Part shown: in pieces, positions 11,124 to 21,799 of the stretch | Numbering within the stretch: position 1 is the first letter of the stretch | Layout of the letters: every line of letters begins with the position of its first letter | Source: Metallyticus violacea | Taxonomy: Eukaryota; Arthropoda; Insecta; Mantodea; Metallyticidae | DNA: 64,000 bases | NCBI GenBank assembly: GCA_030762175.1 | Contig: CM060846.1 | Coordinates: forward strand, 305,632,512-305,696,511 | Direction of reading: 5' to 3' | Notes under the pieces: generated by a model | The model's database searches: none | What the model was told of the DNA's origin: nothing | What the model saw: the letters and a program-made list of their open reading frames with translations, nothing else | Position numbers and translations under genes: made by a program

Positions 11124-11830
11124 TGGAGGAGGAGAGGCCATTTATGTGGAAAGAGTACCCACAAGAAAATGCAAATATAGATTGGATCACGGCTGCTCAA
11201 CCAAGCAGAAAGCTTACGTAAGAATTAAGGAAATCAAACAGCAGATAAAACTTGTCAAAGCAGTAGCAATGGAAAATGAAGTACCCTTTGTATACAATAG
11301 AATACCTATATCAACAATCAACTTAGAGCATTAGAAAGCAAATCTCATAAAATGACGGAGGATATAATTGATAGTCCAATGTACCCCTGCAATTTAGGAG
11401 AGCAAACTTCAGATCATTACTGTACTATTGCAAGACACTAGAAAGACAGAGAAGAATTCTAAAGCAATAGCTTACAGCTAACGGTTGGACTTAGTCTACA
11501 AACTGCAGCAAACTCATCTCAGAACTTATAGACAATTTTCAAGATTTATTAGATTGTAATATTTAGGAAGCAATATATCAGACAACTAAGATAATATCAA
11601 AACAGTTTATGGGCTGTTGTGACATGGTCTTGTTTTAAAGCAAACCTAAAACCATGACACAAAGTTGACCAGAAATGTACATATTTTATAATATAAATGC
11701 CAGCAGTGAAATACTTGGAAATATATAATTGAGATAAGAGCAGCATGCAGGACAATTCTTACTACAAAAGCCACAATAGAGAGGGGTGAAACATATCACT
11801 GACAGTGTTGACAAAGAGATTGGAATTCAT
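11074..11830 (+). pseudogene. LINE RNase H / RT C-terminal relic
   Basis: An 86-codon open stretch begins with IEIFTDYSKLGG, close to the IxIYTDGSK start of LINE RNase H domains. It continues with CKYRLDHGCSTKQ, near the family's KYRLDxxCSNNQAEQ segment. The catalytic Asp of TDGS is preserved but the helix motif is degraded. Further on, YLGSNISDN resembles the YLGSxI segment near the C-terminus of non-LTR reverse transcriptases, with stops. The order is unusual, so two relics may be joined. Confidence 0.5.
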
Positions 11831-11840
11831 TTGGAAAGTG

Positions 11841-14235
11841 CTTATGACTGAACAGACAATGACAAACATGCAGGCAAGTAACTAAGTATATCTATTCTTT
11901 GTCCTGAGTGGCAATACCCAGAAACTCACTCTCTCATTTTCTCTCTCTCTCAAATTCAAATGTTGCAATGCATTTTGACCATTAAGCCTGCCACCTAGAA
12001 AGAGCTGCATTTCATACCAATCCCTTCAGGCCTGTAGACAAACATTTCCCAACCTGTTCACAGGGGAAGGGGAGGGGGGAAAAGGTATAAGAAGTCATAA
12101 ATTATCCAAGGTTATATTGATGCTTAAGATATATTATATTCATTATTTCAGGGTGAAATAAAATTCCAGAAAAAATTACATATAGGCAACTGCTGATAAT
12201 CTTGTTACACGCCTGTCAATATAGCTGCCAAATAATTTCCTTCAATACCATAGTGTTCAGAGATCCGAGCAAATATGTTTATTTATAACATCAAAGAACA
12301 GTTGGTCTTGATATTTTTAGATGTGGAGGTAACCACTGTCCAGATTTCAGACTGCATTATACTTTGGGCACAGAGAGAAGCCATTTTATAAACAGTGCAC
12401 ACATTTATATAAATATGTAATACAAAAAACATATTTTGTGAGCTTGGCCATCAGCAGATTCCATTGCTTGATCCTAGATCCTTCAGTACTTCTAATTATA
12501 TATTTAGGGAAGTCTTTTACAAAGGCCACTCCCTATATACAGAAATAGCAATCTAGCCAGTTCTTGGTGGCCACTACCAAGGAGGAAGACTGAATCCCCC
12601 TAAAAAAGTGCTGCAATCTCAATAGAAAGATCAGTTACTAAGCTATGGTGTCAATATCCTGCTCAGAGTTAACTTCTGTTATCGTAAGATTTGAAAAAAT
12701 AAAACAAAATATGGTTATCATACATGCAGTAAATGGTCATTATGAAAATTCTATTGTCACAAATCATGCCCCTGTTAATTTTTTAATTATTTCATTATTT
12801 ACTAACATTTAAATATTTATGTCAGTTAGATAGATTAATGACTATAAGAAGTTCATGATTTTTGCATTTAGGTTAAGTAAATTTGCTATTCAAAGCTATT
12901 TGAGTGTCCTATAGGCTGCAGAAAAATCTTGATTGAAAATGTTAATCAGACAGTTTGTTACAAATAGAATTTCTACTTGCACTCTGTAGTTTACTTCAGA
13001 GCAACTAGACTGACACTTGCACCAACTGAGTCATGAGCCTGGCTTTCATGTATTATCATTACTGATTACATGCAACATATTTGAGTAAAAATTTCCAGGA
13101 AAAATTTGTCAGAAACCACCACAACAATTAGAGCCTGGGTGTTCTACCATTTCACAATAACACGTGGCCTTGTGGAGCATCATCTGGTATATTTTGAGTG
13201 TGGTATAATCATTCACCCAATTTAGAAAAACCAGTTGAAAGCTAGTTTTCAGGGGAAAATGTTTCCCTGCCCCATGTATCCATGAACTCCAGAAGAGAAT
13301 TAAATGTCATTCAACATTATCATCATGGGAAAACACTCATTCATCCCCAAGGAGACTATTTTGAATGTAATTATATAAGTGGAGATGAAAAACAATTTTT
13401 TCCCTTGCCTTGAACTACTACAGTTTGTACATCACTTTAAGAACAGCTTTGCACTATTATGTACAATTCTTATGCCTGCAATGTTTTCAGTATGCATCAA
13501 AAGTCTTTTATCACAGCAGTATGAGCTTCATTAGTCAAAGACACTTTTGATTTTGCCTAGAACCACAGAGCTAAATGTGATTGTACAATATCTACTTTAT
13601 AACAGTATATGGATAAAATGAGCATTATAGTAAATATTTGATATAGATGTGTAGAAATGCTGTAAAGAGAATACTAGAATCTGCTTTTCAAAATTACTGG
13701 ATGGTAGTCCTGAGTAATTCAGACTAAACAGTGTTATATAACATGAGATAATATTTTCAAAGTGACATGAGGAAGAATGGCTGCAGTCTCATCTATTTTG
13801 ATTAATTGAGCAAACATTGAAATTAAAAATAGGTGCCCACGAAATAAACTCCCCATCTCTCTTTTTTTATTTTCTAAATTTTTAGAAAACACATTTAAAT
13901 GTGTTGTTGTCTATCTGGATGTAATTGCAGTTTTAGAATTTTTACGCAAATTATATTATGCTACCCTAACAATCAATTTACATGCAGACCTAATGAGCAA
14001 AGAATAAATATTTTTACTATACATAAATACCCATGCTCATTAATGCTACCAATGCTACTTGTGCTATTTCTGCACACACATTCACCCTTCCCATGTACCT
14101 CTTGCCTTATCTTTTTTTAGGTGAATGAGTAGCTCTTATGCTGCCAATGTTCATTTTTCAAACTTCTGATGCACTTATCTTCAAAATAGTTATCAATTTG
14201 TTAAACATGATTTTGTGTTATTTTATCAGTGCATT
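11841..14235 (-). other. UBE2H intron, nothing recognised
   Basis: No coding or repeat homology seen. A short G-rich run lies at about 12062-12082. Confidence 0.45.
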
Positions 14236-14246
14236 AAATAAGATTT

Positions 14247-14548
14247 TTTTTTTTTTTTTTTGAGTAGTGTTTAACGCCCGTTTTCACTACTGAGGCACCA
14301 CAGGCGGTGGACACTGGTGATACATGAGATGAAATGATAAAAATTGGGAAAGGATATTTTTTTTTTAAGGAAGGAATCGTTCCAGGCCTAAGTTTAGGTA
14401 CCTCCCCGGCATTTGCCAGTTATGAAGACTGAGGAAAACCTGGAAAAAAACCCAGTCAGGGAGGACGGTCCTGGCGGGATCCGAACCGCAGACCTCCCGC
14501 TCACGAGTCCGTGCCTTAACGACCTCGGCCACCCGTGGCGGTTCAAAA
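14247..14548 (-). repeat. SINE-1, near full length, with TSD
   Basis: tRNA-derived SINE. On the minus strand the head holds an A box (TGGCCGAGGTCGTTAAGG, Ser/Leu-tRNA-like) and a B box (GGTTCGGATCC). The body is shared with six or more copies in the window, and the tail ends ..GTTAAACACTACTCA plus poly(A). An exact 11-bp duplication, AAATAAGATTT, flanks it at 14236-14246 and 14549-14559. Confidence 0.93.
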
Positions 14549-15037
14549 AAATAAGATTTCAACCTGTACTGTTGCATAATGATAATTTATTTTTAAAATT
14601 ATAGGTTTAATTATTTACTTAGCATTTTGAAGATTTTTTTTAACTTTAAATATTAATGTAATTATGAAATATACTACTTTAACATATAAAGCATCCTTCC
14701 TTATAACTATGTAGAATCTATCTGGAGTAGTATATAGGATGAGGCACATATGTTTAAGAGACAAAAAAACTGAGAAAAAGAGTAATCAAGTTTACTATTA
14801 GAGAAATATATTTAGTGGTACTGTAAATTTTTCTAGTTACATTTTCTGTGTTTTCCAAGTTTTCTCTCAGCTATTTTACTGCTGTGCCTACTAGCCTCTT
14901 GTTACACTGTAGTCAGTGTACAGATTTATCAGATAAATTTTTGTGGCCCATATGTATAGTTTGTTGAATGTTCTGGCCTGGATTCATTCTTTAGTGATGC
15001 AGCACTTGTTTTTCTCATATTAAAAGACACAAAAGCT

Positions 15038-15200
15038 TAACTGACCATATTAGTAATGTTTTTTAAGCCAACAAATTGATATTTTGCTATCTAACTGACA
15101 ATATTAATAATGCTTTTTAAGCCAACAAATTGATTTTTGCCACCTAACTGACCATATTAGTAATATTTTTTAAACCAACAATTTGATATTTTGCCATCTG
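15038..15200. repeat. Three-copy 53/54-bp tandem repeat
   Basis: Units start at 15038, 15092 and 15145 with TAACTGACCATATTAGTAAT and variants, then TTTTTAAGCCAACAAATTGA. Copies differ by substitutions and one indel. Confidence 0.9.
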
Positions 15201-15489
15201 CTCCATACCAGCAAAAATCCAGGAATTTAACAAAACCAGTGTCATGATTATGAGCAAATTTATATAGTCAGAACTGAAAGAAATTTTGAAAATAGGATAA
15301 AAGACTTTAGGAACATTAAATATAAACAAATTATTAAATTAGCACTTGTCGCACATTTTTGGATAAAATAATCACAATCTTATAAGAGAAGTAAAATTAT
15401 TAAAGGCCGTAAAAATCTTTTTAAGTAAGCAATTTGGGAGCTTATTATTCTAGAAAGTAAAGATGGAGTTATGAGTTTTGAAGTTCCAT
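15201..15489. other. UBE2H intron, nothing recognised
   Basis: Short AT-rich stretch without recognisable content. Confidence 0.4.
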
Positions 15490-15625
15490 CAATGGACAAC
15501 TGTGTCAACATGCATCACCACCAGATGTCTCCAAATCATTCACCTACAATGCCAGTATCTACAGGTGAGGAAGGAGAAAGTGCTCTTGAAACATGTCCTG
15601 AACAAGTGAAGTATAGCGTTATGAT
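15490..15625 (+). mobile_element. PLE-B 3'-end relic
   Basis: Contains CACCACCAGATGTC and GCTCTTGAAACATGTCCTGA, as in the PLE-B ends at 29890-29975 and 60565-60660. The hammerhead-like core is degraded (GAGGAAGGAGAAAGTGCTCTT). Confidence 0.6.
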
Positions 15626-16159
15626 TTACTGGTATTCAATTTTGTATAAGAGAATTGAGCTACCATTATTACTGATGTAAAACTGACATAGACCCCATGA
15701 TTATTACATAGATATGGTTACATTTCTGAAAAAATGCAAATGCCTCAACAACAAAGATTAAGAATGGATAAGCTGCAGTATCCAAATGTGATGCCTTATT
15801 CCAAAAAAGATTATTACTCAACTCTTTTCCCATTTTTGTATGGTATAATTTTGAGTAAATTATTAGTCACTGGCATGCAAACTCTTAAAAAGAATTTATA
15901 AGAGTTAACTTGGAAATTTGATTCTATAGACCTTAGGTTTCCTAGTGAAAATTACTTGTCTGTTACCTGTCAATTTTGTGTATGGTGTACATCTTTAACA
16001 TGCATAAAAATCTGATTTTTATACTAAATGAACTAATGCTAGATTTTGCATAAAATTTCTGAAAAACATATACTGATTCTGATGGCTGTGCTAATTGCAA
16101 TGGATATTTGCACATCTTCATCACTTACATCTGCATTAAATGTAACAATTATTATATTA
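15626..16159. other. UBE2H intron, nothing recognised
   Basis: AT-rich non-coding sequence without recognisable features. Confidence 0.4.
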
Positions 16160-16760
16160 AAATTTAAGGGAAGTGTTAAAAGTGGTTGCCATTAGCATCA
16201 AGGCATGCCTACACATACCTCTTCATGTTATCTTCAATGAGTGTCACAGCCTACATCACCTGCTGAACATTTCCTTGCAGTTCAATAATAGTCCATGGCT
16301 TGTTGTGATACAATTAACCTTTCAGTTTGCTGCATAAAAAGAATCTGGGGGAGTAAAGTCAGATTACTTTTGTGGCCAAAAATCCATAAAAATGACAAGA
16401 TCATCAAAGGAGAAAACAATTTCAACCATGCTGATGCTGGAGGTATGGCAGGTGACACCATCCTGCTGAAAATATTCATTATAGAGTTCCTTGTGGTTGA
16501 ACTGCTTCATAAATTCAGAGAGATTTATATGTAGATAGTAGTATGAATAAATACAGGATCAATAATGAGGCACTGCAACAAAACTTATCACACTTTAATT
16601 TTTTAATGAAGAGGTGTCTCATATATGGTATGAGAATTTTCACTAGCCCAAATGTATGTGTTCTGGAAATTGACATGACCACTTAGGTGGAATCATGCCT
16701 CATAAGAGAAACATGAATAGTCCTTTTATTAATAGTTTTGAATTGCTGGAATTTTCACGG
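16160..16760 (-). pseudogene. mariner-like transposase relic, C-terminal half
   Basis: Minus-strand translation shows, in order, FHLSGHVNFQNTYIWASENS (family: FxxxGxVNxxNxRxWxxENP), HTIYETPLH, and YFQQDGVTCHT (family FQQDGAxxHT, the second catalytic Asp). The WPPRSxDLTPLD block is eroded. Stops and frameshifts throughout. The N-terminal half lies at 17060-17630, separated by a PLE-D fragment. Inactive. Confidence 0.72.
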
Positions 16761-16789
16761 TGAAATATAGTATAATTTACCAAAGAAAA

Positions 16790-17055
16790 GAACCATGAAT
16801 TACAAAAAGAACCAAAACTTTTAAAAGCTCTTCAAAAACCCATAGAATTAACAGTGTGTAAAAATATATTTATAAACAAAAACAAGGAAAATTTGATCTT
16901 CCAAACAATAGTAACCTCATTACCAAGTTCGTAAAATCCTCTGGGAAGCAGACAGTGGAATCATGCTGAAGATGAAGGCAACAGCCTTTGAAACATGTTC
17001 AAGTAAGTGGAACAAAATTAGTGAAATTTGAGTGATTTCTTCAATAATAATTTGT
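16790..17055 (+). mobile_element. PLE-D 3'-end fragment
   Basis: Plus-strand copy of the 3' end of PLE-D: LLKALQKPIELTV and NIFINKNKENL, then the spacer, a hammerhead-like motif (16966-17000) and GTAAGTGGAACAAAATTAG. It sits between the two halves of a mariner-like relic in opposite orientation, so it looks like a 5'-truncated insertion into that older element. Confidence 0.8.
16966..17000 (+). ncRNA. Hammerhead-like motif (PLE-D end)
   Basis: CUGAAGA plus U, perfect-length stem II GAAGGC / GCCUUU with loop AACA, GAAAC, AU, GUU, C. Stem III would be only C-G/A-U around a 2-nt loop, or a palindromic ACAUGU pairing between two copies. Confidence 0.5.
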
Positions 17056-17059
17056 TATA

Positions 17060-17630
17060 TTATGAACAGTTCTCTTCTGGGATGTACACTGACAAACTGC
17101 TGGAACCAATGAGAGTAATTCTGGTATTCATCAGGAGGCTTTAATTTTGCATAGCTGTAATATGACATGCATGCAGTTTTACTTTTTGCAGCTTGATGGC
17201 ACATGCTTGCAGAAAACCCCATCTCCTACAACAGTTGATGGAAGGACTTTTGCAATGAACCTGTAGTCTATTTTTCACCTCCTGCACCATTGCTTCTGGC
17301 AGTTTTGGACATCTTCATTTATAACATCCAACAAGGTTCCTGTGGTTTCCTGTTTCTTCACCAGATACTAAATGGACAATTTTGCTGGTGATTTCTGAAC
17401 CCAAACTGTGCTATAAATTGTCTTTGGCATTCTATCCAAGCAATTTTCTCACTACAGACAATATACATATTTTGTTCCACTGTGTAACGGTTTATACTGT
17501 ACTATGTATAAACTATTGCTCATAACACAAGAGGCAATAAAGTTGTACTCCAGAGCAGATAAGAGAGAAAATGCTAAGTGAAGAGTGTATAATAAATTAA
17601 TTGCCAAATATTGTTGAACAATTTATTAAT
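17060..17630 (-). pseudogene. mariner-like transposase relic, N-terminal half
   Basis: Minus-strand reading gives TVWVQKSPAKLSI, YLVKKQETTGTLLDV and a following HTH-like segment. This resembles the DNA-binding N-terminus of mariner-type transposases (..TIxRLVKKFEETGSVxD..). Stops and frameshifts are present. A second, truncated copy of the same segment follows at 17640-18280. Confidence 0.6.
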
Positions 17631-17639
17631 AGCCTACAT

Positions 17640-18280
17640 ATGATTTGAAACATTCAGTAAAAACTGAAAATAAAAATGCAATATTCTGGTGGAGCTGTGG
17701 TTTTCCAATTTCTTCACCAGATACTAAATGGATGGTTTTGATGGTGATTTCTGAAACCAAACTGTGCTACAAATTGTCTTTGGCACTCTATCCACGCAGT
17801 TTTCCCAATACATGTGGACTCCGTGTAATGGTTCATACTGTACTTAGTTGGTTCTGATGACAATCCTGTAACATCACAGTTAGATTTGTTTTATTTAAGG
17901 ATGCTCTTTAACATCTCAGGTCATAAGCATCCCATTCTATTCCGGGCATGAAACGACCGACAAATTTTGCTCAGAGACCTCTTCTTTCAGGCTTGAGATC
18001 ACAGTTAGATGCATCACACTACTGCCAAGAACCAGCAAATATGCAATGGGCCTTCACTGGCATGCACAACACATGAACTAGAAAGTAGCTCTGCCATTCA
18101 TATTTTTCCATAACCATTTCACTGTATTACATCCATTGGTTTGAAAGTTATAAGGTACAATTAGGCACCAAGAGCAAGTGAAATGGCCAATAAAGTCCTA
18201 CTCTAGAGCAGGAAAGAAAGGCAATGTTGTGTGAAAACTGGATAATACATTAATTGCCACATATTATTGTATGATTTAGA
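17640..18280 (-). mobile_element. Second copy of the mariner N-terminal segment
   Basis: 17690-17840 repeats 17335-17500 in the same orientation (CACCAGATACTAAATGGA, CAAACTGTGCTA, AAATTGTCTTTGGCA). 18185-18275 repeats 17530-17625 (AATAAAGT..ACTC.AGAGCAG). The two copies have different indels, and a SINE-2 fragment is inserted in this one at 17886-17997. Confidence 0.65.
17886..17997 (-). repeat. SINE-2, 5'-truncated, with 13-bp TSD
   Basis: 3' part of SINE-2 (plus view: ATTTAAGGATGCTCTTTAAC, later GAAACGACCGACAAATTTTG). Flanked by the exact 13-bp duplication ATCACAGTTAGAT at 17873-17885 and 17998-18010. Confidence 0.93.
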
Positions 18281-19240
18281 ACTACACACTCTTCATGCTT
18301 CACTTACTTGTCATAATATATAGAACCGGTATGAAGAACATTTTGTTCTCATCATCCAGGCTAAATTTCAACTGTTAGATAAATCATTAAGCTGCGGGCA
18401 TGTGTATTCTGCTCTAATGGCGGTTGATAAACTTGTAGTTTATGTTTTTATCCCCCGCAGTGTCGAAGTTCATTAGACTGTCTTTGTATTTATAGATGTA
18501 AATTTTCTACCAAGTTGCCAGATCTGTAGGTCCTTGCACTGATTTTAATAATTTTGCTTTATTCACTATGTCATGATTTTGTGTCCTAAAATTATATGCT
18601 ATTGCTGATTTCTCTATTTGCTTGAACTTTATGTTCTTGAAATGCCTATGTTTCTCTTTGTTTTTCCAATGTACATTTTTTCACATTCTGCACAATTTAT
18701 TTTGTAAATACCTCCTTTTTATCTTGTGGAATACTGTCATTAACATTGTCTATCAGTAAGTTTTTAACATTAAAACTATTAATGGTGCCAACCTTATATT
18801 AAAATCTTTAAAAATATTCTGAAATTTTTTTGTAGCCCATGGATGATATGTGAATTTTTTAAAAATTAGCACATCTTTTCTTGCTGAAAGTGTTGTGGTT
18901 TCTTTGATATGTTTTTGCCTCTTGAATTTCTGCATCTTTTTGTGAAGTAGTTCCTTTTTTAAAATCATTTTTAACCGCTGTTTCTTCTATTTGATTGTAT
19001 TCATTAAAATATTCTTCTTTGCTAATTTGCAGGTTAACTAGCCAGTGTGTTAAACTGTTGATAACTGCATGTTTACGTGCTGTGAAATTAAAAATGTCAA
19101 CTTTGATGTGATTATCTGTGTGTGTATTCTTTCTGAAATTCTAAATTCCAGATTTCCTTGACATTTCATTATTTAAATATCCAAGAACGGCAACATGTTA
19201 TCTGCTTCTGTTTTGTATATAAACGATATGTCTCTATATA
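18241..19240 (-). mobile_element. PLE-A fragment
   Basis: Minus-strand copy colinear with the left arm of the 51095-54010 element. From low to high coordinates it has the terminal GCTTCACTTACTTGTCATAA block, a degraded hammerhead-like core (18322-18358), the endonuclease C-terminus (DSLMNFDTA-type text), NCAEC and GKTKRN remnants, and the RT-distal FLDI region. Truncated near 19240, before the RT palm. Stops throughout. Confidence 0.8.
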
Positions 19241-19317
19241 TTGTACTTACGAAGCTGTTGACAATGGAGTGGTAATATATTCTAAACTTAGGTATTCATT
19301 TTTTTTTTTACACTAAA

Positions 19318-20285
19318 CTCCACTTACTTACATAAAAGTAAGACGTGTTTCGGAAGAATCTCTCCCATCTTCAGTTGCTAACCAAACCGCTGTTACTCGA
19401 AATGATGGCTGGACTTCCGGATATTTCTGTGGTGGCCTCTGTTGGCTGAAGTAGGAAGTTGCTGAGTTCATCCATAGCAGGAAACTCAAAATTTATTAGG
19501 TTTTCTCTATTTTTTAATATAGAATAATTTTCCCAAGTGGATAACTCCAATGGGTTGCGAAGATCTTTCAATAGTTTAATTTCAGGTTTTATTTCACGGT
19601 TTTTGGTTCAAAAGTGAGCTGTTACTGATTTATCCACCTGCTTAAACTGAATATTCCTAAAATGTTCTTTCCTCTGAATTTAAAAATTTCCCTTTGTTTC
19701 GCCTATGTAGCTCTGCTCACAATCCGCACATTTTATTTCGTAAATTCCTGATTTCTGTTCTGTTGATATGAAGTCTTTTACTGTGCAACCTATAAATTCT
19801 TGATGTTGTATCTGTTCTTTGGGGCTAAAATTATCCCATGTTCTTTGAAAAAAATTTTGAACTTGTGGTAAATTGGATGGAAGGTGAAACATTTGTATTC
19901 TTCTTTTGTGTTTTTCAGTGTGGAAACTTCCCTTATCCCTTTTTGTCTTTTAGATTTATTGATAATTCTTACTACTGTGTCTTTGTTGAAACCATAGCTG
20001 TCTTTATTATTTGTTTGTATTTTATTTTGTACTCTGCTTCTGTGAAAGGAATATTAATCAATCTGTGTGCCAAATGTGAAATACTGCATACTTATGTGGA
20101 ATGGGGTTATAACTTAATTTTGTATGTATTTTTCTGTATTTTTGTCTTTTCTGTCCAAAATTCAAACAATCTCCATTTCTTATAATGTTAAAATCTAGAA
20201 ATGGTAGCCATCCAATTTCTTTCTTCTTCTGTGGTAAATTGTATGGATTCATGTTGCAAATTAAGAAGTTCCAGGGCATCTATAG
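19318..20285 (-). mobile_element. PLE-C with GIY-YIG endonuclease
   Basis: Different PLE family. Minus-strand reading from the upper end: GWLPFLDFNIIRNGDCLNFG after the RT palm, IPHKYAVFHIW, then SGIYEIKCADCEQSYIGET (both the GIY and YIG elements plus two of the Cys residues that characterise PLE endonucleases), KEHFRNIQFKQVDKSVTAHF, and a C-terminal stretch to about 19371. The RT palm is missing (5' truncation). Two in-frame breaks are visible. The 3' end carries a hammerhead-like motif (19341-19374) and a CACTTACTTACATAA tail. Confidence 0.85.
19341..19374 (-). ncRNA. Hammerhead-like motif (PLE-C end)
   Basis: CUGAAGA plus U, stem II GGGAGA / UCUUCC with a 3-nt loop, GAAAC, AC, GUC. It has the classic GUC before the predicted cleavage point. 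Stem II differs completely from the PLE-A, B and D stems yet still pairs. Confidence 0.5.
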
Positions 20286-20289
20286 ATTA

Positions 20290-21206
20290 ACTTCTTAATC
20301 TAGCGTCATAAGGTATAGGAATTGGGCAGTCCAACTAACCGGTCCATCTGCCAGGGTATTTACAGTTCAAAATGCATTGTGCTTGTATGGCATTATGCAC
20401 TGGGCATCCATCTCGCTGATACCACCACACGACCATTCTGCTATTCTAAGGTAAGGTCTCCAAAAGACATGGAAGAGCGTTCTTAAGAATGTGGCATATT
20501 GTCTGCAATTATGATTACCATTTACAAAAAAAGGTCCAATAATTTTTTTTATTTGTTTATTTAAGGATGCTCTTTAACATAACAGGTCATCAGCTTCCCA
20601 TTCTATTCAGGGCGTGAAACGGCCGACAAATTTTGCTCAGAGGCCTCTTCTTTCAGGTTTGAGGTTCTTTATCGTGCCGTAAATGTACAACACGGGACCC
20701 ATGGCTTTACTTCATTTCTGAAAGAAGCCATACCTACGATTTTTAGAACCAAAAAAAATCCATCAATCCTGCTGGGATGAAGAACCCGCAACCTTGGGTT
20801 TAGAAGGCAAGTATGGTTACCACTATGCCATCAGGATCGACAAGGTCCAATAATGATATTGCCAATAATTCCACATCAGACATTAACTTTCCACAGACAT
20901 TGATGCTCTGTCTGAGCCATTGTGTATTGTTCATGGACCAATCTCGACTAAAATGGTACCACGTGATACATTTCTGAATAGCTCTTGGAGAGGGTAAGTG
21001 TATTCTTGAATAAAATATGCATGGTGCCATTTAAAAAAATGAAGTTCCATCCCATATCTCCTACATTAATGGAGATACAGAAAAAGTAGACACCCTCACA
21101 AAATGCCATGATGTTAAAAACATTTGTTTGAAACAATTTTTCATTTGAGGCATCAGAAAATAATTCTTTTGGATGAGCAAGATAAATGAGACACCCTGTA
21201 TATGAA
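20290..21206 (-). pseudogene. mariner-like transposase relic split by SINE-2
   Basis: Minus-strand reading: VHEQYTMAQTEHQCLWKVNV, then CGIIGNIIIGP (family: HQRRWSVNVWCGIIGDxxIGP). After the SINE-2 insertion it resumes with IIGPFFVNGN, YATFLR, then WYQRDGCPVHNAIQAQ (family QQDGAPxH, second catalytic Asp) and YPGRWTG (family RWIGR). The upper end shows GACACCCTGTATATG at 21190-21204, a typical insect mariner-type terminus. Several stops. Different family from the 16-18 kb relic. Confidence 0.78.
20544..20841 (-). repeat. SINE-2, full length, with 13-bp TSD
   Basis: tRNA-derived head at the upper end (A box TGGCATAGTGG, B box GGGTTCTTCATCCC) and the SINE-2 3' body at the lower end. Exact 13-bp duplication AAGGTCCAATAAT at 20531-20543 and 20842-20854. 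It interrupts the mariner-like transposase relic, so it is younger. Confidence 0.95.
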
Positions 21207-21670
21207 ATTCACATACGATGCAATGGTAGATTAATAAAAAAGTGAGGAGATTCATGCATGTTCAAAAAAGAAAATTATGCATATACAATTTGCATTAGGA
21301 TTTGAAGATGATTAATGATAAAGCCAGTGAAACAGTATAAATATAGGAATATAAAGGACATACCTGGACTTGCAACTCAGGAGGAAGTGGAGCAGTAGCA
21401 GTAGTAGGATGAAGAGGAGGAGCAGATGTTAAAAATATTAGTGATATCAACTTTCTTTCACTCTTCCTTATTATTTGCCCTGCTAGGTAATTGTTTTACT
21501 ATAGGATATTGAAGTCTAAGATATACTTGTTACGAACAATAGAAAACTGTGAAATCTAATCACTATACACCTATTGATGTAGTCATGCAAAATGCACTAA
21601 AGCAACATTCAAAATGTTAAAAATATACGATCCTTTCTTGATTTTAACTAGAGTTCATACATTTATTCAC

Positions 21671-21799
21671 CTTGAACTTTTTTTTTGTATTCTTCTGGTT
21701 TATGTAAGTACATAGCAGCAGCATCTCCATTCAGTGGGTCAATAGGATTGGGATAAGTTAACAGTTGTGGCAGGAAAGATTCAAAAATATTTGACAGAT
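21671..21799 (-). CDS. UBE2H: UBE2H, exon following the catalytic exon
   Basis: 129 nt. The acceptor TTGCAG ends at 21800, and the donor GTGAAT starts at 21670. The first two bases complete an Asp codon from the previous exon. Then come 42 codons, and a final G starts the Glu codon finished at 5580. The peptide includes [20 protein letters not shown] and [20 protein letters not shown]. It forms the C-terminal helices of the UBC fold; the [13 protein letters not shown] block is diagnostic for UBE2H among E2s. No disruption. Confidence 0.97.

Larger units (their letters stand above)
5581..21670 (-). other. UBE2H: UBE2H last intron (16,090 bp)
   Basis: Bounded by a GTGAAT donor at 21670-21665 and a GTTCCAG acceptor at 5587-5581 (minus strand). 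It interrupts a Glu codon after its first base. It contains Tc1-like, mariner-like and PLE relics, SINEs and tandem duplications listed separately. Between those, 5922-6360, 6536-7560, 10086-10427 and 10464-10965 show nothing further that I recognise. Confidence 0.9.

Noticed and set aside
14470..14548. Possible Ser/Leu tRNA gene
   Set aside because: Same reason: tRNA-derived head of SINE-1, repeated at 47.2, 53.2 and 61.0 kb with the same body.
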